Shown here: piece by piece, positions 26,401 to 37,178 of the stretch
Numbering within the stretch: the first letter of the stretch is position 1
How the letters are laid out: each line of letters begins with the position of its first letter
Assembly (NCBI GenBank): GCA_003864495.1
Contig: ML133454.1
Span: 214,501 to 278,500, forward strand
DNA: 64,000 bases
Direction of reading: 5' to 3'
From: Nemopilema nomurai
Taxonomy: Eukaryota; Cnidaria; Scyphozoa; Rhizostomeae; Rhizostomatidae
Translations under genes and position numbers: made by a program
The notes under the pieces: model-generated
The model's database searches: none
What the model saw: the letters and a program-made list of their open reading frames with translations, nothing else
What the model was told of the DNA's origin: nothing

Positions 26401-27640
26401 GATTTTGGCGTTTCCTTTGGAAGCCAATTTTTAATAACGAAACGTGAAACAAACGCAAATCACTTGTGAGTTTGAGATGTAGCCACCATGTTGCTCATTT
26501 ATGGCAATGGGAAATGCTATGTCAGAAGCATAAGATCGTGCACCTAGGATGGTGTTTTTTATTTTAATGGAAATATGTTTGCTTCCTTGCTAGGTCATAT
26601 ATTTAGCAAACGAAGGCCGACCTGCAAAGAAGATGGTGTTTACGAGTGACGGAAAAGAGTTATGGGTAGCATCAGGTAATTCCATCGCAATTATTGACAC
26701 GCAGAATCTACAGCTCGTCGAGAAAGTGAAAGTGTTTTCACTGCCGCGTCATCTTATCGCTCATATTGCAACGGACGGAGAAAGAGTCTGGACAGGTGAG
26801 CGAAACTCTACAGTCATCTACCAATGGGATGTGAAGACAAGGCAGAAAACGTACATCTTCGACTGCGACATAGCATGCAATGCGAAAGGTATCGTCCTTG
26901 GACAGCCTGTGGATAGTCCTTCTGCTGAAAGGGTAGCAGATTCTCCACCAACAATACGGTCAATCGCAAACAGCAAACTGGATGAAATTGCCGAAGAACC
27001 TGACGATAAGGAAACTAGAGAAGCAAAGCCTCCTGTTGATTTGCTGGCAATAAGCCCACTGCTTCTGAAGGCAACGAGGAGAGCCCAACCGTCCTTCTTG
27101 CTTTCTCAGAAGAAACGAAGAGTGACCAAGTCTGCAAGGCGTCTTAATTACAATGCCGAGGTAACCATGCCAACGAGGCCTCGTTCTGGTGCCTACTCCG
27201 ACGCGTCATTGTGGTTAGGGCCTATGCTTTGTGTTGGTGATACACTATGGGTTGGACGCAGCAGAGGCGACATACTTGTGATCAACATTAGAAAGCCAGA
27301 TAACATGACGCACACGACCACTTTGCATGGTGACCTGAACAAGTTTGTATTTGGGGAAGTTTTGTGCCAGCTAGAAGATGAACAAGGCAAGCAGTCGGAT
27401 GTATTGAAAGAGATTACTTGTTTGGGAAATGCTGGAAATCACAGGATATTTGCAGCCATGCGGATAGAATCAAAGAGAGAGCGAATGCGAGAGAGATTGA
27501 ACACTCTCGGGTCTTTGAAGCGGGATAAATCAGTTGACCTTATGTTTGATAATTTCAAACTGTTATCATTTGAACCTTGGGGTCTGTCCGACTGCGAAAA
27601 GTTTTCAGCGAGTATTGCTGATCTCCATTCTATGGAATGA
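11403..27640 (+). CDS. LRRK1: LRRK1-type leucine-rich repeat ROCO kinase, 2149 aa, 24 exons
   Basis: Exons: 11403-12133, 12263-12547, 13077-13371, 13633-13875, 14421-14644, 15161-15267, 15671-15768, 16300-16443, 17136-17312, 17907-18167, 18651-18810, 19139-19362, 19551-19824, 20001-20200, 20940-21087, 21524-21962, 22206-22344, 22617-22841, 23157-23381, 23895-24068, 24574-24736, 25219-25406, 26006-26284, 26594-27640. They sum to 6450 nt in one frame. Domains: ankyrin repeats (about 50-240), LRRs (275-620), ROC GTPase (P-loop GRGKTS 662-667, switch II WDLAGQ 722-727, G4 THLDK 781-785), COR (860-1200), kinase (Gly loop 1308-1313, Lys1328, YRD 1473-1475, DYG 1498-1500, PGFQAPEIR), then a WD40-like region with a charged insert near 1900-2000. 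Ankyrin repeats and [15 protein letters not shown] mark it as LRRK1 rather than LRRK2. The GTPase and kinase both look active. TAA directly precedes the ATG in frame, so coding starts here; an acceptor at 11390-11391 implies a 5' UTR exon. Confidence 0.95.
13904..14040. mobile_element. MITE-like element, copy 1 (LRRK1 intron 4)
   Basis: A 137-bp insert with imperfect terminal inverted repeats: left CAAGGGCTCCGACGCAGG, right (complement) CAGGGCCTCTGACGAAGG. It is flanked by a direct TGTAC at 13899-13903 and 14041-14045, read as a target-site duplication. It shares most of its sequence, including AACAATCATAACAAAAGAT and a G/C-rich right end, with the copy at 16098-16238. It has no coding capacity, so it must have been moved by a transposase encoded elsewhere. 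Confidence 0.75.
16098..16238. mobile_element. MITE-like element, copy 2 (LRRK1 intron 7)
   Basis: A 141-bp relative of the element at 13904-14040. Its ends are CAATGGGCTCCGACGCAGG and (complement) CAGGGCCTCCAACGAAGG. It is flanked by TTAA at 16094-16097 and 16239-16242. Orientation is the same as copy 1. A TTAA target is used by piggyBac-type elements, but copy 1 shows TGTAC, so the superfamily is left open. It ends about 60 bp before exon 8. Confidence 0.75.
17071..17115. repeat. Three tandem 15-bp units just upstream of a LRRK1 splice acceptor
   Basis: The units at 17071-17085, 17086-17100 and 17101-17115 read GCTTGCTTAGATGCT, GCTTGCTTAGACGCT and TCTTGCTTAGACGCT. They end 20 bp before the acceptor AG at 17134-17135 of the exon that carries switch II. 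Each unit holds a possible branch-point-like CTTAG and a short pyrimidine stretch. Confidence 0.85.
24819..24882. repeat. Short imperfect tandem repeat (LRRK1 intron 21)
   Basis: Four degenerate units built around AGATCCTCTAAAAT or GGATCCTAAAG, spaced 14-17 bp apart. Probably local slippage. Confidence 0.7.
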
Positions 27641-27784
27641 TTTCTTAAAGTGAAGATATGCTATCAACGCTTTATATTTTAAACACCAAGATGTTTTTAT
27701 AATGCCGTATGTAGTAAACTCTATAGATGTAATAATGCTGTGTGTCCTTTAATGGTTTATCCGCCCTGGTTTATTAACCAACTT

Positions 27785-27940
27785 GCAAGACCGACCTTTC
27801 GTGGTTTGTGAACCTTTGAAATAGGTTGACCTTTGATGGTTGGTTGACCTTTGAAGTGCTTTGACCTTTAGTGGTAGGTTGGCCTTCGAAGTAGGTTGGC
27901 CTTTGGTGGTTAGTTTACCTTTGAGGTAGATTGGAAAAGA
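27785..27940. repeat. Decayed minisatellite downstream of LRRK1
   Basis: Roughly eight degenerate units of about 18-21 bp with the core GGTTGACCTTTGA or GGTAGGTTGGCCTTTG. It lies 145-300 bp after the LRRK1 stop and before the poly(A) signal at 28152, so it is probably transcribed in the 3' UTR. Confidence 0.75.
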
Positions 27941-28151
27941 GCGAGGTAAAGTTTTATCAAATGCTTTCCCTGAAGGTTGTGACAGGCTTTAAAAATTTCT
28001 TACCTCCAATATTCCAATTTGTTTCATTCCCTTTGATACTCCGTTCTCCTTTCCTTTTTTAGAAAAAAATGAAAGTTTCACGGGCATTAGATTGATCATA
28101 TATATTTTTATATCTTTTTATTTTCAATGTTTATAGAAAATAACAATGTTC

Positions 28152-28157
28152 AATAAA
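28152..28157 (+). terminator. Poly(A) signal, LRRK1
   Basis: AATAAA, 512 bp after the LRRK1 stop codon. A GT/T-rich stretch follows within 40 bp (CATTGTCTCATTGTTGTTTC), as expected for a cleavage site. Confidence 0.55.
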
Positions 28158-29077
28158 CCCTGAGCTGTGCAAAGACTTCATTGTCTCATTGTTGTTTCAG
28201 GTTCAAAGTTTTTATATTGAAATGGTTTTAAACAGTCAAAATTTCTTTGAGACATAATCATGGCTTGAAATATACTCTGTCAAACATTACTGGCGTTACA
28301 AAAAAAATCATATTGTTAAAAAGTGCAAGAAACGTTGGAAAAGTTTTCGTGCAAATGATACAACTGGAAGTCACTACTTATGATTATTTTTGTGCTTATA
28401 ATTGTGTTAATTTGGCTAGACGTGAACTTTTTCAAGCTCACTATTTAATTTAAAATAGCTATTTAGAAAAATCATAACATGTTCATAAAATTTTGTATCG
28501 ATGGGTTGTGTCATTTTCTAAAAAGGTGAATAGATTTTTATATGTTACTTGCCTTGTGTAAACGTTCTCTTTTTTGTAAGTTGTTAAACGTACCGCTATC
28601 CAAATGTACCACTTTAAAATTTCATTTCAATACTCATCGCAATTTGCTTGTTTCTCGTCATTTATTGTGCTTTTCTCTTAACAACTGACCTTCGTGTAAG
28701 CTAACGCCAAGAACGTTTGCTCCATTGGAAATAGAAACGACGAATGAACTCTATTTTAGGCACTTAAGATTTTCTAAAATAGAAATTTCTAAGGTGATCG
28801 AAATACTACTCAGAAGCCTTTGCACCGAAGTGCACGCCAAAGGAAAAGGCAAATGTGGAGGGTAAGAGAATACGCTATTGCAATATCACGAACATCGACT
28901 TACCTTCTATAGAGTTCCTAACTGATGACGTCACAAAAATCTATTTTAGGAATTTTTTAATTTGAAACCCATAACCTAAAAGACATGAAATGCCTTCAAA
29001 CATGCTAAGTTAGTCAACTTTGTAACAATTGGCAGCGATGAAGCCATGTGGCTCTTTCCCCATTAAAGCACTGTATT

Positions 29078-29200
29078 CAGGTCTCTGTTCATAATTTTGC
29101 AAACAAAGCCAAAGTAAGTGACTTGGTAGCAAACTTTAAATCTTTCGTTGGCCAAATCTCAACCGATTTAAGACATATTTGGGCTAATTTTGCATACTTT
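29078..29200. repeat. Diverged direct repeat, copy A
   Basis: It begins GTCTCTGTTCATAA and contains TAAATCTTTCGTTGGCCAAA. Both blocks recur at 29372-29479 in the same orientation. The family is unknown, probably dispersed. Confidence 0.8.
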
Positions 29201-29371
29201 GAAGTATGTCAGGTGATTTTTTATGTTATATGGCTAAAACTCCAAACTCTAAGAATAGGTTTTTGCTGACGTCATTATTTGGGTGACAGCCCGACTTCCT
29301 TATCATGCTACCCTATCTTACCAAATAAATGAGCATCCGCTAATGCCTCATTTCCCCCCCCCCCTTTCCTT

Positions 29372-29479
29372 TTGGTCTCTGTTCATAACTTTACAAACAG
29401 TGATTTGTAAACAATCTATAAATCTTTCGTTGGCCAAATCTCAACCGATTTTAGACATATTTTGGCTAATTTTGCATAG
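29372..29479. repeat. Diverged direct repeat, copy B
   Basis: It matches 29078-29200. The right half (TCTTTCGTTGGCCAAATCTC through CTAATTTTGCATA) is almost identical, while the left half has substitutions and a short deletion. The better conservation of one half suggests two insertions of one repeat family rather than a simple tandem duplication. Confidence 0.8.
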
Positions 29480-29891
29480 GTGTTCCTTCAAGTCTAGTGG
29501 CGCATCGATGCTCCTCTAGATTCAGATTTCAATTGCCAAGCGATTTTATGCGTCAAAATGACTGTAAAACTATTTTTTTTATTACACTGTTAAGCGGTGA
29601 TTGAGAAAACCAACAATGGCACCTTTGCCACCATTTAGCCATTTCCACAGCTTAGTCTTAATCGCCACATCTCCAATTTAATCACCATACAAACACTTTT
29701 TACCAAGACTCCCACTTGAAAACTTTGCTAAGAATGTCAATCATGCACGACTCAAATAGGTAGGTCCTCTGCTAAAAACATAGTTGGCGATAAATATGCA
29801 CGCGGCAATGCACTACGGCCGACACATTTCATAAGACGATAACATTCAATTACCTTCGTAATATCTTCATTCGATTCTTCTGAAACAATGC

Positions 29892-30341
29892 TCACAGCAA
29901 ATGGGACCATTTACAACCATGTTGAATTGTCAACTTCTTTGCAATTCCACGTCTCCGTGTCACATAAATTCTCGTTGTGGATTCTAGCCATTGGTGTAAG
30001 TACATCCGAGTCCATACAACGTTTTGGCAGATGTGAATGAACACAAATGCTTGACCATGCTTCACTGGTCCCCTCAATTGCTGATCATCTAAATTTGTCA
30101 CAATCAACTTGAGAAACTCTGGCCGTCCACAGAGATCCCCTTTATTCACTAATGCCCCTTGTGACCCTTCTTCTCCCTTGTCATATGTGATTATGCCATT
30201 GTTTGCCGAGTCCCCAATTGGTTCAATGTAAATTTTCAGCTGCCCAAGTAGTGAATACATCAAGGATACATTGTTTTCATTATCCTCAAGAGGACGCGAA
30301 GTATTGCTCTGAGCTGAAACTTCAAGTTCAATCGACACCAA
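29892..30341 (-). pseudogene. Unassigned open frame without a start codon
   Basis: The minus strand is open for about 149 codons with protein-like composition: segments such as SLLGQLKIYIEPIGDS, then GRPEFLKLIVTNLDD, then GQAFVFIHICQNVVW, ending at TAG. A TGA lies directly upstream in frame and there is no ATG at the head. No signal peptide and no family motif is seen. It could be a decayed gene copy, an internal exon whose partners I cannot find, or chance. I do not assign a function. Confidence 0.3.
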
Positions 30342-30883
30342 TGTTCAAATAATTTCTTCTCGAATGAGGGCTGGCAGCAGCACAGCAGCAAGCATAATTA
30401 GTTATGAAGGATTTGAGGGGTCAAGGGGTAAAAACTTGGTGGTGAGGGCCTTCAAATATCTGCGAAGAATGAATCGAACTTTTCAAATCTGCTCACGGCT
30501 TTTTCGAGCCTGAAGAGAAATTCAACACCCGTAGCAAGACAAGGCAGCTTTGAATTAAGGAAAATTTCAAAATGCAAATTCAAGCATGTTTCTTCGAATG
30601 GTTTTTTGAAAATCTTGATGCAATGTTGCCTCTGGGCTACTTTAGGGTCCGTCCAATCCACCCTTTTTCTGAATTCAGATCTGGGATGTCATCTTTGCAA
30701 ACTACTAGCAGTTATTCATTTGTGCCCTTTTGTGACAGCCAAATCCCCGAGATCACACGCGTGTATCTCTTGGCAAAGAACTGGACCTTCTTCCCAAGGA
30801 GCGCTTTGGCACATTTATAAAGAGGCAAAAGCTGCCATGATAATTGAACCTCAAGTATTGAATCAAGCTGATGGATTTTGCCG

Positions 30884-30911
30884 GATAGAATAAGATCTCT
30901 CTTATTCTATC
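30884..30911. repeat. Perfect inverted repeat (12-bp arms, 4-bp loop)
   Basis: GATAGAATAAGA, then TCTC, then TCTTATTCTATC. The arms match perfectly. It is AT-rich and isolated, with no T-tract or gene end beside it that would explain it. Confidence 0.8.
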
Positions 30912-31193
30912 TTGATTTGATTTATTTTGCTTTTTAAAACAGACCTATTCATACATGATATACAACATACACAATATATTTCAGCTTTAAAGTTACCCAA
31001 TCTTTGGATACTCCAAATAATTGTCTTTTAGTGATAAGGCTGGTATCTCGCTTTCATCTTAAAAAGTCAAAAGGGATCTTGAATCGCTGTGCGTGCTTTC
31101 TTGTAATTTTGCCCAACTGACGTTATATTGTCGATTTCTTTTATAATCTTATCATGAATTTGTGGTTATTTTTCACAGCAAGCCCCCGAAGTA

Positions 31194-31243
31194 TGACGTC
31201 ACATTGTTCTCCCGTATGATGCTGCAGGAGGGTCAAAATGGCG
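31194..31243 (+). promoter_or_regulatory. Probable HDHD5 promoter: CRE palindrome and YY1-like site
   Basis: A perfect TGACGTCA at 31194-31201 is followed by CAAAATGGCGG at about 31234-31243, the classic YY1 core that is often found at TATA-less start sites. No TATA box is seen. The ATG inside the YY1 motif opens a four-codon upstream frame (31238-31252), so transcription probably starts at or just after it. The coding ATG is at 31340. Motifs are seen; function is inferred. Confidence 0.45.
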
Positions 31244-31339
31244 GAACTCTAGATGTCCGCACCTGATTAGGCCGATGAGGCGTATTCATCGTCGGCTTAC
31301 TGAAATTTTGGGGCCTAGGTAGATCCGAAAGCTGTTGAA

Positions 31340-34300
31340 ATGAATGTCATCAAATACAGTAGGGCTGTCTTTATCCACCATAGAGCAAGATGGAGCCTTC
31401 AAGAATGTAAATCAAAATCTTTCCTCGTGATCACGAATGGGACCCAGAGAATTAATCAGTTGCCATTTTCCAGCCATACTTGTTGCTTGCAGCAGGAAAA
31501 ATGGAATGCAGACAGAGGAGACGATACTCTTGTTCAAGGGAATTCACAGTTCCTCTTTCAAGAAAGAAATAAGAATCGAAAACGACGAGCAAGAGGGAAA
31601 TTTGGATTCATATTTGATATCGACGGAGTTCTCGTTAGGGGGCGTCGTGTCATCCCTTCTGCCATAGATGCAGTGAGAAAAGTAATAGGGGCAAAAATCC
31701 CTACAATATTCCTTACCAACAGTAGCTGTGAGACTGAAGAACATAAAGCGAGAGTGCTAAGCGCACAGTTACACATGAAGGTGCGATGGCTTAAGTTGAA
31801 ATGTTATATTTTGCTTCATTTCAAGCAGGTAGTACTTCATCAATGTTGATGTAGAGCAACTTTCTGAGAGGAATCAAGCAATTTATTGATGCAATTTAAA
31901 TGTGATTTACTACTCAAGATTCTAGTATTTGCAATAAATGTTAGTCCTAATATGGCAAAGTTCTCAATCTGCCCCTAAGCTGTTGGATGCCATTATTGGT
32001 GATCCACTGCTTGCATTTGCCAAGAAGATATTTTATTTCTTAGTATTTCTTACGAAGGACATATTCTATTTTCTTGGTCATTTTATTGCAACATGGTTTG
32101 CATTAAATGCATCAGACTTACCCCAGGAGCAAATGTAGTTCCCACAGAAACATTCCTGCCTAGCTCTTAGAATTTCTCTGCCTGAGGAAGTGTTTATTAA
32201 ATTTAGATAAAAAGCCTGTGTGATAAAAAGACATCCAAAACAGACAATTCTGAGATAGTAGTGTACTGACACAATATATTTATGACATGACACCTTACTA
32301 AGATGATCTATCATCAAGAAAATGGATGTATAGAATTAATGCATGCAGCAGTTTAGTGAAAATGCCTGAGCAATTTATATAAAAAGTACATATAGAGAGT
32401 ATGAGTGAAAACATTAACCAGCAACAAGAAGTCTTCTTAGAAAAGTGGGGGGGGGGGGCAATGAAGGGCTAGAAAAAGTTCTTTTGGGGAGTCCCTAGCC
32501 TCCTCTTAAAAAACACCACTGCTTTTCATAAATAAAAATGGTGAAAAACTACCAAATCACTTGTAAGGAATGAAAAAAACTTCAGCCTTAGAACTAACCT
32601 GTTATTTTTTGTAATGTATTTATTTCTAGAATCCTACTGTGTTATTAAATCACCCTTCAAGTGCTGTTGATAAACTAAATGTCTATAAACATGCTAAAAC
32701 TTCTTGTATATATCTCGTACATTTAAATCTAGACTACAGTTTAAAGTAGCAACTCAATAAACTCAAAAAAACCTGTCTCAAAGGTGGTGCTCTGTCCCTC
32801 TAGGTATCCGCAGACCAAGTTATCTTAGCGCATACTCCTTTGAGACGAATGGAGAAGCTGCACCACAAGCAGGTAGCAGTCTCAGGCCAAGGCCCAATAG
32901 CTGAAATCACTAAATCGTATCCTTTTCAATCACAGCTCAATTTTTTGTTTACATGTTTGTCACAGTTGTCATTTATGCCCAATCTATTTAAGCAGTGAGA
33001 GCGTTTTCCCTAACTCCTTGACAGATGTGGTTTTCAGTATGTTTCCACATTAGAACAAATTAGTGATGCATGTCCTCTACTAGATGTAAATGACAGGAGG
33101 AAACGGTTTCATATTGTAAGCAGCTGCTTTGCCTTTGAATTTATAATTTTCATGCCTGGGTAATTGCTTCATGTGTATATGTTTTCAAGTTGTGGTTGGT
33201 GCATTCAGATGTATATAATTTTTTGTATTTATTTAATTGTTTATCTTTACAATAATCTCAATAATTATTTTGCAAATGATTTTTAATTGCTTGTAAATTT
33301 CAGTAAAAATTGAGTATAATGCTGATTATAAGTCCCAATTGCAGAAAAAACATTTTTTGCTTTCATTGAGGAAATTAAATTTGTTCTATAAGAGAGACAC
33401 CTGGTGTAAACACATTTATACAAAAGTAATAAATTTTCAGTATTTAATGAAATAAGTGATCTACTGAATTCAAAATAAGGCAGATAGACTGGTTGTTTAT
33501 TTGATTAAATTATCACTCAAATAGGAGTTTAAAGTATGCATTCTTCCAGTTTATACTTCAATGGTATGAGTTTATTTTGCAGCCACCAAACAGGTGTCAT
33601 GATATGAGAAAAACTGAAGGTAGTTTTCTTCTTATTATTGGACAGTTTTTGAGCAACGAAAGCAAAAATGCTTATAATCATTTCTAATTAGCCCTGTTCC
33701 CACCCTATTCATTTTCATATCTTTAAGCATTTGTTTTAGCACATTATTTACAAAATTCTGTAGAAAATATGATGCGAAAATCTCATTTTCAAGCTCTCTT
33801 TCAATTTATAATTCAAGACTAATTTAAATACAAACAGGAAGTTGAAACAAAGGGGAATTTACGGCTCAAATAAAAAATATTGGAAGAGGTGGTGTCCTAT
33901 GGTCAGACAGGAAGTCTAAAACCCGCAGTTCCTCACTTTTTGTACATGCAACCTACCAATGACTGAAATTTCCAAGATCCTTTTCTATTTATTTCAAAGC
34001 TATTATCATTATGGGTGAGCCGATTCATTGGGAGTCCCATCTTCAAATACTAATTGATCTGTTGATAACGAATGGAATGCCCAATGACAGTCTCCAGAGG
34101 ATACCAGAAAGCAACATCCCGGTCATAGCTGTCAATCCAGATCTTCTGTGGATGAGTGAAGCAGCCAACCCAAGGTATACTTATTAACAATAAACGTAAG
34201 CAATTAGAATTAATCAGCAAAAAGTAAATATTTCTGCTTTAAGACAATTCGTGGGAGACCGCATTGCAAGATTCTACGGTGCGTGCGGTAAGTTGCGCGT

Positions 34301-36451
34301 GGTAAATTGCGCGCCTCGCCAGGCAATTCGCGCGGTTAAGCGTATTTGTGGCTTTTTCTCAACGGATGGATTTTAAAAGAGTCAAATGTTTTCAAATCAT
34401 GATGAACAGCTGTTTTACCTTATCTCTACCAAGACTTCTCTCAAAAAGGCCTTTCTTTCCTTTTCTTAGCCGGCTTTAATCTCAAACTTGCTTATGCTTA
34501 TAAAATCCTTTGTTGAATGAAAGAATGTAACGTTGTTGTAACGTTGTTTTACTGTATTCTAAGGGACCTATCCTTGCTATAACTTTCATGCGTTAGTAGG
34601 AGAAGTACCTGAACAATTTTCATTTGTAGCTATTGTTCTACTTTCTCCTTTTGTTTTGTCTTGCTAACTTGTGTGTTAAAGGAAATTCTTTCATTCGACT
34701 TAGATTTGGCAATGGTGCTTTTCTCTGCTGTCTCGAGGCATTGTATCGAGTAAGTTTCATTACAGTTAATATCTGAATGCAGCCACGCATTATTTGCTAT
34801 TAAAGTAAACAATGCCTTTACGTGCAAATAAAGTTTCTTCAGTGAAGAAGGCACCACCAGGCAAACACTTGTTTTTTTCGACCGTCACAATGCATTTAAG
34901 TTTTTGATCAGCACGAAAGTGTACGACTTTCATTGCTTTATAATCGCCCGTTGCTATGAGCACACTAAAAACGAAGACCACTTAATCAAATCTTAAGTTT
35001 CCTAAACAAAAATGCTGCCAACTCAAAAGACTGTTTGTGGAAAAGAGCATCTTTTTGCTGCTATTATAACACATTTAGTACTACAAAAATGTTTTCTCAA
35101 AATTTAATTAATGGTATTGAAATGATAAGTTGTTGAATTCAACGATTTGTTTTACATGATTTTTAGAAATTAACTGGTAAAGAGTTGGTTTATACAACGA
35201 TCCTTGGAAAGCCGAACTTGTTTACGTATAAATTTGCTTCTGAAGTACTAGCAACTCAGTCTAGACATTTGCACGGCGACGAGGCAATGATTGACAGAAT
35301 CTATGTTATTGGGTAAGTTTTGATCACAAAAAGCCACCTGAAGTATAAATCATTTACCAGAATAACGGATAAGTTCCCTATGGGGTTTTTCCATAATCTA
35401 ACATTCAGTCGAGTTGATGTCTATGAATATAAGATTTACTGTGCTAAGTTAGTAGTGGTTCCTGCACTGCATGCAACATACAGATTAGAAAAGACTAAGG
35501 ATTTTGTAAATGAAACAGTCTCGGAAACTTTCCTTGGTGAATCCTGCAAAAATCTTACAAGATACCTTATCCATGTAACAAAGAGTTTGATAAAAGAACT
35601 AGGCGTTATATATCTGTTACTGGTGTTTATGCGTAACAAAGAGTGTTCAATCACCTTTTTGTGTTCGTGTGCACCCAAGCTGGCAGAAGACGTGAGAATG
35701 CATTGCACCTATCAAACATATTTACACATGTTATTGCGTGTGTCAATAGTCTTGTTGCGAAGAAATCTGTTAACTCAGTCAACGTAAGTGGGCTAAGTTG
35801 CTTTGTGCTGAAGCTTTGTAATTTAATTAAGAAACTGTTTAGAAAACGTGAACCGATTTGATGTTTGCTTATTTGCCAGTAGTTTAAGAGTGAGTTTGCT
35901 ACGTTTACAGTCGAAGAGGGTACTGCTCATGATCATCAAGAGATTCGCGTGGCTATGATAAAGATTTCAACTGCTCCTCAAACTCAAGTGCTGGGTTACT
36001 ATGTCTAATCCCTTAGAGTTTTGATTCAAAGGATTTATCTTCTGTCATTTAATTTTGTTTTATATTCCCGCTCTCTCATGCTGTTTGGAAAATGACCTAG
36101 GCCTTTTTCTAATTCTAATAAATGATTTGGTTTTTTAGCGATAACGTTGATACCGACATATATGGTGCGAATATCTTCAAAAACTTTTTAATGAGCCCAA
36201 AAACTAAGCAGGCGCAATGCCGCGAGGACGAATTTTGCCATGCCACATTTGCAGACCAGTGTGTGAGCAGCGTAGAGTCCATTATGGTCAGCACAGGGGT
36301 ATCAGGAGTTGAAAGGAGGCTGCCTCAATTGGGCATCAATCACCTTCACAGGGACACAAAGTATGATCCGCCGATGGCAATGCCAGATTACATAGTGGAG
36401 GATGTCTTAGAAGCTGTAGACTTGGTGCTTCAGAAAGAGGAAGCGTTATGA
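31340..36451 (+). CDS. HDHD5: Haloacid dehalogenase-like hydrolase domain-containing 5 (CECR5), 453 aa, eight exons
   Basis: Exons: 31340-31780, 32804-32916, 33025-33115, 33583-33619, 34000-34174, 34704-34749, 35167-35312, 36139-36451. They join into 1362 nt with consistent phases (0,2,0,1,2,0,2). HAD-superfamily motifs: motif I FDIDGVL (Asp93, Asp95), motif II FLTNSS (about 124-129), motif III Lys in GKPN, motif IV GDNVDTDIYG (350-359). Family-specific blocks include GRRVIPSA, VSGQGP, VNPDLLWMSEA and LTGKELVY. The protein is slightly longer than the roughly 420-residue vertebrate form, with a basic N-terminus of about 85 residues before motif I that suits mitochondrial targeting (inferred). 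All four HAD motifs are present, so it should be a catalytically competent phosphatase-type enzyme; the substrate of the family is not established. Exon 4 is only 37 nt. Confidence 0.93.
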
Positions 36452-36755
36452 CAAGGCTGCGTTCCATGTTTGCGTGTCACGTGTAGCGTATTGTTGGTGT
36501 GTAATGTCACTGCATGGGTACCCTTGAAAAGCATTTGCAGAGTGGTGTTTGAAGGCATCGACGAATACTGCAATCGTTTGTTTGCGGTGTTATCTTTGTA
36601 TCTACACTATTTAGAATTCTGTATACGTTATTTCCAGAATTGTACGATCGTAATTAGGGTAGCTGATATGCATAATCTGAGTATTATCACATTTTCATTA
36701 TGATAAAATATGTTCTGTTTTTAGAATCTTTTTTTTGGTATTGAAGTATTACCTC

Positions 36756-36761
36756 AATAAA
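36756..36761 (+). terminator. Poly(A) signal, HDHD5
   Basis: AATAAA, 305 bp after the HDHD5 stop, the first canonical signal downstream. Confidence 0.5.
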
Positions 36762-37178
36762 TATTCTTGGCTGCCGGTCAGTTTTTATTAATGAACAGAG
36801 GAATAATCACCAGTTATTTAATTTTATAATAAGACTTATTGGTCATCTAGATATGTTCATGTTGTTTGTAGCCTATTTTATCCAGCATTAATCTAATTCT
36901 AACAATTATCCCCGAAAGTACTATCGCTAAAGTTACTCTTTGTAGTCCTCATCCTAAACTAATTTGAATTGGTTTGGAAAACAGCAATTTCTATTCGGCT
37001 AATAGTCTATTGCCAGTAGAAGACACAGAAGCCAGGAAAACTAACATCTTGAACAACCCATAAAAATAACCATTTCCAGGTCAGCGTACAGTACCAAAGA
37101 AAGAGTACAGCAGCGTAACATAAACGTTTCGCTTATCAATGTTTGTCGAACGCATTTTTTCTTCGCACCCTGGTTTCT

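Larger units (their letters stand above)
28158..31193. other. Intergenic region between LRRK1 and HDHD5, repeat-bearing
   Basis: Both neighbours point rightward. It contains a diverged direct duplication (29078-29200 and 29372-29479), perfect TGACGTCA sites at 28926-28933 and 29267-29274, an open frame without ATG on the minus strand (29892-30341), and a perfect 12-bp hairpin (30884-30911). No gene can be supported with confidence. Confidence 0.55.

Noticed and set aside
31255..31310. Hammerhead-ribozyme-like core (GATGAG ... GAAA) in the HDHD5 leader
   Set aside because: The first core strand is CCGATGAG rather than CTGATGAG and stems I and III cannot be formed from the flanks.
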